From a virus: 64,000 nt of DNA. This document shows, piece by piece, positions 22,016 to 30,500 of the stretch. The stretch lies in IMG/VR virus record IMGVR_UViG_3300009376_000011, positions 1 to 64,000 of that record; one strand, given 5' to 3'. A program made the translations under genes and the position numbers. The notes below the pieces were generated by a model that was not told the DNA's origin, ran no database searches, and worked only from the letters and a program-made list of their open reading frames with translations. Each line of letters starts with the position of its first letter. Positions within the stretch are counted from its first letter, which is position 1.

Positions 22016-24241
22016 ATGGCTTGGAATAACAATAAGGCAATCCAACCTGACGGTAAAAAGGCTGTTTCTATCGGAGCGCCGGTTGCCTATAACGCCGGTC
22101 TTGTAGGCAAACCTTACACCGACGGTTGGGACATTGAGAGAGCCTATCGCGAAGGAGTAGCGAAAGTCACTTGGGTCTATCGTGCTATTGATGCTATCGC
22201 TAGTAATCAGGCGCGATTGCCTATCATGTTTCTTCGGGACAACTCTCCGTTTGGGGAGCGGGTGGAACGTGAAGATGAAAATGCGAGCGTTACGAAAATT
22301 CTGAACCAGCAATCTAATGATGGCGAGAACTCTTTCGCTTTTCGGTATCGGCTTTCTGCTCAGTTGTTGATGAGTACCCGTGGAGCGTTTATTGAGATCG
22401 TTCGTGGCCGCGGCGGTGACCCGGTGGCGTTACATTTGCTTCCTCCTCAGAACACGGCTCCGATCCCCCACGAAAAGAAGTTTGTATCGGCGTTTGAGGT
22501 TGAGTTGCCGAACGGCAAGAAACAAAATCTGAATCCGAAGAATGTTATTTGGATCCGTCGCCCACATCCATTGGATCCGTATCTGTCTATGACCCCAATG
22601 GAATCATCGGGTATTGCGATAGAAACTGAAACACTAGCAAAGTTGTATAATAGAAACTTTCTTTTGAATGACGGTCGGCCCGGTGGGCTGCTCGTCTTGC
22701 GAGGGCAGATTGATGATGACGACAAACAGGAACTCCAAGCCCGATTCCGAGGAAGCCTCTCAAGAGCAGGTGGTATCGGAGTTATTGCATCTGATGACGG
22801 CGCGGACTTTGTCGATACTGGTGCCTCCCCGCGTGACGCGGCGTATGAGGCTCTTAGACAGATTACGAAGGAAGAAATCCTCGCCTCCTTCGGAGTCCCC
22901 GAATCCGTAATCGGCAACGCGTCCGGTAGGACGTTTGCCAACGCCTCCGAAGAGGGGCGTGTGTTCTGGTCGGAGACAATGGACCCACATCTGGAACTGT
23001 TGTCTAGAGGACTAGATGTTTTGGATGACAACTACTATGTAACGTTTGACACTTCTACGGTGCCCATTTTGACTATGGGTAAGCAGGAACGTGATCGGTT
23101 CTATTTGACGGAGCATCAGCAGGGTTTGATCACCGCTAATGAGTATCGGGATAAAACTGGAAAAGAAAAGGTCGATTCCTATCTGGCGGATTCGATGTTG
23201 GCGAACCCGAACTTGGCTCCGATTGGAAACACCGAAGAGCCGATGACCAAGGAAGAGGCGATGGGCGGAGCGCAAGGTCCGGGCGGACCGATGCCTCCGG
23301 GCGCTGAGGGTATGCCGCCACCTGAAGGTGAGGCTCCTCCGGGCGAGGCTCCTCCGCCGGGTGCCGCTCCCCCGATTCCCGCACCCACGGAGGGTGTTCC
23401 TGAACCGGAACTACCTATTGGCGAGTTCCCGATGCCGAAAGAGGGAACACCGGAAGGAATCGAAGTTAAGCATTTTGAATTGGGTGGCGAGTGGGAAAAC
23501 AAAGCCGCACAGGATGTGGATCGTTGGGAAGCCATTTTCGCCCGGTCGTTGGAACGCTATTTTCAGCGTCAAGAGCGAGTAATCACTGAGAAGATTTCCG
23601 GAGCCAAGGCCAAGCGCTTATTGGGCAGTGGCGATCTCACTGTTGACGCTATATGGGATGCTGATACTTGGAACAAGCAATTGCGGGAAGACATGGCTCC
23701 GGTTATTGAAGGGGCGATGCTGGAAGCAACGGCTACAGCGATGAAGGAATCTGATGAAAAGGTGGATCCTTCAGAGGAAGAGATTCAAAAGTATATTGAA
23801 TCTCAGTTGGTGCGAACCGAAAAAGCAAATGAAACCACAAAGAAGGAACTTGCAGCAGCAATTTTGTTGGCAATGATGCTTTTGGGTGACGATGACGATT
23901 CGGCTCCGATTTCGGCAAAAGTTGCTTTGTTGGCGACTTCTGTGGCGGCAGTATTTGTTGCGTTGCAGACGAAACGCTTGAAGCGGATTGCGGAGGTTGA
24001 GAGTAACGGCGCGTATAATGCTGGTCTGTATTTTGGTGGTCGCCGTGCTGGGGCTGCTACTAAGACTTGGTTGACTCGCAAGGATGACAAAGTTCGTACT
24101 GGTCATGCGGTGATTGAAAGTCAGACCATTCCTATTGGGGATAGTTTTAAAAAGGGTGTGACTTTGAGGTTCCCCGGTGATCCTTTGGCTCCGCCGTCCC
24201 TGACAATCAATTGTCGGTGCTTGTTAAAATTCGGGGATTAA
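22016..24241 (+). CDS. Portal protein fused to MuF-like head morphogenesis domain
   Basis: The 741-aa protein combines two head proteins. Residues from about 35 to 400 are an HK97/SPP1-type portal (AYREGVAKVTWVYRAIDAIA, then IRRPHPLDPYLSMTPMESS and the FGVPESVIG stem region). A Pro/Gly/Glu-rich linker (about 415-480) follows. The C-terminal part ends in DDKVRTGHAVIESQTIPIGDSF...INCRCLLKFG, the signature of MuF/SPP1 gp7-like minor head proteins. Fusions of this type tie the DNA-entry ring to a protein packaged inside the head. A hydrophobic stretch (about 625-660) separates the two. Confidence 0.87.
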   Translation: MAWNNNKAIQPDGKKAVSIGAPVAYNAGLVGKPYTDGWDIERAYREGVAKVTWVYRAIDAIASNQARLPIMFLRDNSPFGERVEREDENASVTKILNQQSNDGENSFAFRYRLSAQLLMSTRGAFIEIVRGRGGDPVALHLLPPQNTAPIPHEKKFVSAFEVELPNGKKQNLNPKNVIWIRRPHPLDPYLSMTPMESSGIAIETETLAKLYNRNFLLNDGRPGGLLVLRGQIDDDDKQELQARFRGSLSRAGGIGVIASDDGADFVDTGASPRDAAYEALRQITKEEILASFGVPESVIGNASGRTFANASEEGRVFWSETMDPHLELLSRGLDVLDDNYYVTFDTSTVPILTMGKQERDRFYLTEHQQGLITANEYRDKTGKEKVDSYLADSMLANPNLAPIGNTEEPMTKEEAMGGAQGPGGPMPPGAEGMPPPEGEAPPGEAPPPGAAPPIPAPTEGVPEPELPIGEFPMPKEGTPEGIEVKHFELGGEWENKAAQDVDRWEAIFARSLERYFQRQERVITEKISGAKAKRLLGSGDLTVDAIWDADTWNKQLREDMAPVIEGAMLEATATAMKESDEKVDPSEEEIQKYIESQLVRTEKANETTKKELAAAILLAMMLLGDDDDSAPISAKVALLATSVAAVFVALQTKRLKRIAEVESNGAYNAGLYFGGRRAGAATKTWLTRKDDKVRTGHAVIESQTIPIGDSFKKGVTLRFPGDPLAPPSLTINCRCLLKFGD

Positions 24242-24244
24242 GGG

Positions 24245-24326
24245 TTTTAGTAAACTACTTTTAGTAAACTTGCCATTTCAGATTATGGTGTGGTTGTATA
24301 CTCCGGACAGTTCATCTATCTGGAGT
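24245..24326 (+). promoter_or_regulatory. Direct repeats and ribosome-site hairpin before the prohead protease
   Basis: Two exact copies of TTTTAGTAAACT lie at 24245-24256 and 24259-24270 (14-bp period). Further on, an 8-bp inverted repeat (ACTCCGGA at 24300-24307 with TCTGGAGT at 24319-24326, one G-U pair) contains in its 3' arm the GGAG ribosome binding site of the ATG at 24331. Folding would hide the ribosome binding site. A TATACT element at 24296-24301 overlaps the 5' arm. Confidence 0.5.
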
Positions 24327-24330
24327 CACC

Positions 24331-25677
24331 ATGCCTACATTGACTGTTATAGAAGATACAGATATTCAGTTTAAAACCCGTGCTGGTCAGGTCAATATTG
24401 ACAAAGCACAGGGCATTGTTGAATGTTTTGTCGCCGCGATTGGGAACAAGGATTCCGTGGGCGACATCATTATTCCGGGGGCGTTCAGTGGCTCATTGAA
24501 ACGTCGCAAGCCGCGTGTGGTTTGGGGACATAACTGGAATGAGCCAATCGGCAAAGTGTTGACGATTGAAGAGGTCAAGCCCAAGGACAGTCGGCTTCCG
24601 AAGAAGATGTTCGATGCTGGAGTAGGTGGCCTGTATGCACGGGTTCAGTTCAATTTGAACTCCCAGCGTGGCAAGGAAGCCTTTGCCAATGTTGCCTTTT
24701 TTGGCGATGAGCAGGAGTGGAGCATCGGCTACAAGACAATTGATGCCGATTATGACTCCACTCATCAGGCAAACGTTCTGAAAGAGGTGGAACTGTACGA
24801 GGTTTCGCCCGTCCTCCATGGAGCAAACCAGTTGACCGGCACGCTGTCCGTGAAGGACAACGAGGCGTCCGAGTGTGGCACAGAGGGGGAGTTGTGTACC
24901 GTCAAGAATTTGGCAGCGGATGAGGTTGAAGAAAAGGTCGATGAAGTCGATGAAGAGGTAACCGTATTTGCGTCATTGCTTGAGACGGCGGTTAAGGGAT
25001 CCTTCGATGACGAAGATGTCAAGTTGTGGGACTTTGACGCGGAGCAGGCTGCCGTCACTAAGGGTGACGAAGCGTGGGTTGTGAGTTACCACTACAACAA
25101 GGACAGTTCCGAGTTTCTGTTCGCTCAGCCCAAGGCTGCGGTTTTGGAAACTTTCGTTCGCGTGCTGGAGGAAACGGCATGTGGCTGCGAAAAGGAGGAA
25201 ACGGCATGTGGCTGCGAAAAGGTAGACGGATCGTGCGGCTGCACCCACGAAGAAAAGTCCTTAGAGGAAGATGTTGAGGTCAAGGCTGGTCGCAAGATTT
25301 CTTCTAGGAACATTCAAAAAATCTCTAACGCTATTGAAATTCTTCAGAGTGTTTGTAACGAGGTAATGCCATCTGAGGGTCCGTTGGAGCGGAAAGAACC
25401 TGTTGAACAAAAGGTTTTGATTCCGGGCACCTATTCAAATTACGAGGAGTCCATTCCGTTTGAGTGCGCTACGGAAGAAGAGATTGCTGATGTCGTAGAG
25501 GCATTGGTGAAAGTTGGGGTTCCAGTTCAATGTCCAACCCCAGAATCTGTTGCCTTGGGTTACAAGACCGTAGAGGTCTTGATGCCTGAAGGCGAAAATG
25601 AAAAAAAGAGCGTTGCCCGAATCATGGGTAAGGCTTTGCTACATATCGACTGGTTAGTTAACGAGCCTTCCCAATAG
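24331..25677 (+). CDS. Prohead protease with Cys-rich C-terminal extension
   Basis: The N-terminal 165 residues match the HK97/U35-type prohead protease. GIVECFVAAIGNKDSVGDIIIPGAF is followed by the catalytic His in WGHNWNEPIG and the catalytic Ser in EWSIGYK, then EVELYEVSPVL. It cleaves scaffold and capsid during maturation. The remaining 280 residues are unusual: an acidic VDE-rich linker and a cysteine cluster with the repeated peptide EETACGCEK (a 27-bp direct repeat around 25170-25223) and CGCTHEE. The extension may act as scaffold, which in many phages is fused to the protease. Confidence 0.85.
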   Translation: MPTLTVIEDTDIQFKTRAGQVNIDKAQGIVECFVAAIGNKDSVGDIIIPGAFSGSLKRRKPRVVWGHNWNEPIGKVLTIEEVKPKDSRLPKKMFDAGVGGLYARVQFNLNSQRGKEAFANVAFFGDEQEWSIGYKTIDADYDSTHQANVLKEVELYEVSPVLHGANQLTGTLSVKDNEASECGTEGELCTVKNLAADEVEEKVDEVDEEVTVFASLLETAVKGSFDDEDVKLWDFDAEQAAVTKGDEAWVVSYHYNKDSSEFLFAQPKAAVLETFVRVLEETACGCEKEETACGCEKVDGSCGCTHEEKSLEEDVEVKAGRKISSRNIQKISNAIEILQSVCNEVMPSEGPLERKEPVEQKVLIPGTYSNYEESIPFECATEEEIADVVEALVKVGVPVQCPTPESVALGYKTVEVLMPEGENEKKSVARIMGKALLHIDWLVNEPSQ

Positions 25678-25686
25678 GAGTCCAAA

Positions 25687-27330
25687 ATGGCTAAAAACGA
25701 TAAAGAAACAGAAGCAGTGGAGCCTGAAGAGAAGACTCTTGAGGACGAACTATCTGCTCTAGAAGAGGTAGCAGCCTCTTTGACGGAAACCAAGTCGGGT
25801 GATCATCCCGAAGAGGACTGTGACGACGAGGATTGTGAAGAGCATGGAACCAAGGCTGCCACCATCACCGGTCATCCTTACGACATGGTCGTGGTCGATG
25901 ACGACGATCAGGAGGATGACGCCGAGGGCTTGTTGAAGCCTCCGGGTGGCGTTGAACAGGCCAAAGAGATGGGTCCGAAAAAGCGGGTTGTCGTTGTTGA
26001 GATGGATCCGGAACAGATCACTGACGACATGAAGGCTTATGTCGTTGAGGTTCCTGACGAAGATGACGAGTATCCCAAGGCGCATGTTCCGGACCACGAA
26101 GAAGAGGGTCCAGAATTGCGCCGTCGTCCGATCTCACCCATGCAGGCTGTACCAACGGAGGCAGTGCCTAACACTTCTCCGATGACGCCTGTTGGTGCTG
26201 GTGCTGTCGGTCCGCCGTTTGTTCCTGAAGAGGATGATGACGATCTCAAGGGCTATGGCAAGCCGGGTAAGGGCCGACTGGCCCGCTTGATGGCATTGGC
26301 TAATGGCGAAGATCCGGACGCTGAGGAAGAGGAGGACGATGACGAAAAGAACATGGTTCCTGCTCTCCCGACGGCTGTTCTGATTGGCAAAGAAGATGAT
26401 GCAAACACCAATGGTATGGAAAAGCGTTTGGAGCGCATGGGCGTCAAATCTCTAGGCAATTTTGACTTCATGTGTGCCATTGAGCGGACCATCCGAAGCG
26501 GTGATGTGTGTAACTTCTGCCGCGGTGGGTGTGCCAGTGAGAAGGGTTTGCCCGGATTGCTGGAGATTGAGGTTTCTGCCGAAGCCGAGTTTGGTGGCGA
26601 GGTTGTTGACTCCGGATATGCGCCTAAGGACGACATGTTCGTTCTGGATTTGAAGACCGCAGACGGTTACAAAGAGGCGTACTACGCAGGCAACGGAACC
26701 CGATTGGGTTGGATCGCCTTGGACGAGGGCTTGAGCGTAAAGAGTCTTGAAGACGAAGGTGCTTCAAACCCGTTGATCGTTTCATTTGAGGAAGCCGAAA
26801 TGACGGCTCTCAAGTATGTCAATGGAAAGTCATACGGAGTGGATGTTGACTTGTTCCACGGCGAAGACGCTTACGTCGTTGAGATTGACGGTGTAGACGG
26901 CAAGTCATATGACGTTTATGTGTCGATTGATGGGAAGGTTCTTGGAACCGACATGATCGAACTTACCGATGATGAGCAGGACGACCTCACCGAACTGCGT
27001 CGGGAAAAGGATGCTTTGGAAGCCGAGTTGGCTCTCAAGTCCAATTATGAAGGCGAGGCGTTGCAGGGTCTTGTAGAGGAAGGCGCTGCGCTAGAAGATG
27101 GATCTTTCCCGATTGTGGATGCCAACGATCTTGAACTTGCAGTCAAGGCTGCCTACAGGCACGTTGAGGCGAAGTCTCATATTGAGCGTCGTGCAGAAGA
27201 ATTGGAACGAACAGACATCATTCCTTCTGAATGGGTCGAAACGAAGCAAGCAGAAACAGATGAGTTCATGGCTTCCTTGATGGAACTTCAGATGTTGGAA
27301 ATTGACTCTGACGAATCGACAACAGAATAG
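25687..27330 (+). CDS. Acidic head protein with PepSY-like segment, possible scaffold
   Basis: The 547-aa protein is extremely acidic for its first 250 residues (runs such as DDDDQEDDAE). A cysteine group (DVCNFCRGGCASEKG) follows, then two PepSY-like repeats (about 360-440, including AYVVEIDGVDGKSYDVYVSIDG). A short coiled coil precedes the C-terminal motif DGSFPIVDANDLELAVKAAY...RTDIIPSEW. The last motif recurs at the end of the gene at 43283. Its place directly after the protease, with a charged helical region, suggests scaffolding, but this is inference. GGAG precedes the ATG. Confidence 0.6.
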   Translation: MAKNDKETEAVEPEEKTLEDELSALEEVAASLTETKSGDHPEEDCDDEDCEEHGTKAATITGHPYDMVVVDDDDQEDDAEGLLKPPGGVEQAKEMGPKKRVVVVEMDPEQITDDMKAYVVEVPDEDDEYPKAHVPDHEEEGPELRRRPISPMQAVPTEAVPNTSPMTPVGAGAVGPPFVPEEDDDDLKGYGKPGKGRLARLMALANGEDPDAEEEEDDDEKNMVPALPTAVLIGKEDDANTNGMEKRLERMGVKSLGNFDFMCAIERTIRSGDVCNFCRGGCASEKGLPGLLEIEVSAEAEFGGEVVDSGYAPKDDMFVLDLKTADGYKEAYYAGNGTRLGWIALDEGLSVKSLEDEGASNPLIVSFEEAEMTALKYVNGKSYGVDVDLFHGEDAYVVEIDGVDGKSYDVYVSIDGKVLGTDMIELTDDEQDDLTELRREKDALEAELALKSNYEGEALQGLVEEGAALEDGSFPIVDANDLELAVKAAYRHVEAKSHIERRAEELERTDIIPSEWVETKQAETDEFMASLMELQMLEIDSDESTTE

Positions 27331-27339
27331 GTAAATGTC

Positions 27340-27558
27340 ATGGACAAGAAAAGTTATTTTGATCCCAACTTGGGACGGGTTGTGCATGTGGGAGAAGAGC
27401 CAGAGGCTCCTGCTCCCGCTCCTGAGGCTGCGGCCACGGGCGAACGGGCGCGGACAGCGAAGGGCCATTTCGTTAAAGATGACGAAAGCACCCCTGATGT
27501 GAATGAAGCGTATAAGGACGGGAAGACCCCCAAGAAAAAGGGCAAATCGAACAAGTAA
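27340..27558 (+). CDS. Small Pro/Ala- and Lys-rich hypothetical protein (72 aa)
   Basis: The N-terminus YFDPNLGRVVHVGEEPE leads into a low-complexity Ala/Pro segment and a basic C-terminus (GKTPKKKGKSNK). The composition suggests an unstructured protein, perhaps packaged. It lies between the acidic protein and the first giant gene with gaps of 9 and 18 nt. Confidence 0.6.
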   Translation: MDKKSYFDPNLGRVVHVGEEPEAPAPAPEAAATGERARTAKGHFVKDDESTPDVNEAYKDGKTPKKKGKSNK

Positions 27559-27576
27559 ATCACCTTAGGGAGTGCT

Positions 27577-30500
27577 ATGAGTGATAAGCCTCTTGAGGTC
27601 AAAGGGCCGCAGGACTTAATCGACGTAATCCCGCAGGAGAGAATTACCGGCGATATTTTGCGTGGTCATGGACCGCGTAGAGGTGGGTTGGAACACCTGC
27701 TCAAATTCTGGCGACCGATTATGCGGAAGCCGGGTGGTTTTCGGCGGTGCATTGTCATTCTTGCGAATCATCCAGAGTTGTATCCGCTCCAACCGTTGTG
27801 CGCGTGGTTGCACCATGAAACAACTGGCAAGTGGCCGAATGAAGGCAACCATCACGGTGGTGGTGGGGCGGCGCGGGCAGCAGGCCGGGTGGCCCGTCGC
27901 GCTATCCCCGGCAAGCGTCGTCGCCGTCGTGGCAAAAGCGAAGACGGGGTGGAGATAGCAAGTTGGAGGGTGTACCGCCGAGTGGCCCGCATGGACGGAG
28001 GTATCACGACTCGTCCTATTGATGGGGATCAAAATGCTGTCGCCTATAAGGCGGCACGGTTTGTGCAGGGTCTGCAATCGGTTCCAATGCCGGGTTCGTT
28101 CGACTGGACTAAACAACCAATTGAGGTAAAGGGCCGTGGTCACGGTCGCCTTGGGCGGACGCTTTCAAGTATCGCTTCTTATTTTACACCGGGCGATATG
28201 AGCAAATATCGCAGTCCGATCCGCTCCGCCCTGTGGGGGGCTTTGTTCCCCGGCGGTGGAGGTATTGGACCGAGTGGTGGCATTGGTGGTGGTGGCGCTA
28301 GGCCGTCTATTGGCGGTGGGGCGCTGCGTTGTCCCACGGGGTACATCAACGGTGGCAGGTTCACTGATCCCAAGTTGAGCAACTGTGGTGGTTTGGTGTT
28401 TGACGTTCCGGCAAAGGGGCCGGGAGCGGTCACATCAGGTGATGTTTCCAAGATGACTCGTCGTTTTGAAAGCATTACGGCAGAGGACGTTCCAGATGTG
28501 GTTCGTGATGTGGTTGTCAAGAAGCCTAAGGGCGATCCTTTCGCCGTTGTACGCGAAGCGGCGATTCGTCCTAATCGTGCAGGTAGCCCTGCCCGCCGCG
28601 AGTCTGTTGTAAATGATGTTGTTGATTTTGTTGGCAAGAATGTTGGAACCACTCGTTTGGTTCGGCGTGACGGTGTGGTGTATGAACCCACGCTGACTCC
28701 AGAAGAACTAGTGAAGATGAAGGATCATGACGCGATCAAGGGTGCCGTGTATGTGACTTCAAAGATCGGGAAGGGTGCAATCGCAGGAGACGAGATACGC
28801 CTATTGAGCAAGGGTGTTGAGGCTATTGAGTATGCGTTCGGTCAGGGTTCTGTCCGGGTGGAACGCAAGACGGACATTCCGGTTGGGGTTGGAGCAAAGA
28901 TGCGTACCCGCTGGGCGTCTATTTCTAGGGATCCCGACATCATCATCAATCCGTTTGCCCATGTTGAAAAGTTCGTTCAAGAATTTCCAGAGTTTGTGGA
29001 AATCAAACCAAAGTTTGACGGTGTCAAAAAGCCGAACGAGCGCGTTGTCGTTACTTCTAGTGATGGTCAGAAGCGTGTGGTTTCAAGATGGATTCATCAC
29101 ATGTTTCTGTCACCTCGCGCTCCTCGTCGTCTGGCGGGCGTCAAGCCTTACAACATTGCAAAAGAATCTGGAACTAAAACTCTGCGTGAGCAACGGTTCA
29201 ACCGTGAGCAGTATGCAGTGTTTTCTGTGGAGAAAAAGAATCTGGCGTTGAGGCCGGATCTTTCCGATCAGTTCGGAAAGCCGAGTTTGGCAGACCTTCG
29301 GATTAGCGACACCGATGGTATGAGCAGAGATTCGCTAGTTGATCTAAAGGCAGCCCGGTTTGTATTAGCCCAACTTGATGAAGATATGGCAGTCAAGGTG
29401 TTTGGTCGCCGTCGGATGCGTGGCGTGCGTCTGTCTCGCTTTGCCCGCCGGATTCCCAAGGTTGTTCCTTACAACCCACGGGCACGGGATGCTGATGGTG
29501 ATGGTCTGGTTCAGGAAGGAACTATCTGGGAGCGACCGTCGGGAACTATTTTCCGTGGTTTGAAGGCTGGCGCTAGGAAACTGGCTGGTTCTGTTCAACT
29601 TGTTGATGGAAATGGCAAGAATGTTGATTACAAGCCGGGTGAAAACCAGCGTTCTCCGCTTCGGACTTCCCGCTTTGATCCTCTGAAGCGTCGTTTGGCG
29701 GGAGCGTCTGAACGTTTTGGTGGACGACGCGAACAGGGCATTCGTCGCAGGGATCAGGAGTTGGATGCTACAGCCGACTTCACTGAGGTCGAATTGCGGC
29801 GTCAGGCACGAAAGGCACGCAGGCAGCGGGCACTTGCAAGGATTAGACAGAGGGGGGCTGGTGTCCGTGAGCGTCGGACAGCGCGAATGGAGCGTGGCGC
29901 TGAGCGAGATGAGGCTGCCGCAGGGAGACATACTGAACGGGCTAGGGAACTGACTAGTCAACGACGCGACCGTGACGAGTTCGATAGGTCACGGCGGGAT
30001 ATGCGCGGTAGGCAGCGTGCTGAACGAGAAGAACTTGATCGGCGTTCTCCGCGTCGTGAACGCAGGACGCAGCGTCGTGATGAACGCCGTCGGAGGATGC
30101 AGGAGAGACTTACTGAATTTGGGGAGCGGAACGAGGAGGCCATCCGTCGTCGTGACCGTGAGGAGGGGGCGAGGGTTGACTTCGGGAGGCGTCGTCCAAG
30201 TATTGCGGAGCGTGCTGCTGCCGCGGCTGAACGCTTCCGTGAACGCAGAGAAGAAGGTATCCGTGCCGAAGATCGTCGTCGTGGCGCTAGGGCAGATTTT
30301 GGGAAGTTGGATCGGGAACGTGAGAGTCGTCGCAGGGATCGTCGCGGCCCAACGAGGAGGAGCGAGAGGACTCCGGGGGAGCAGCGCGGTCGGGCGGCTG
30401 GCGCAGCAGACAGGCTCAGGGAGCGTAACGAGGAAGCGATTCGTCGTCGGGATCGTGAACAAGGTGCGCGAGCCGACTTTGGCATTTTGGAACGCGAGCG

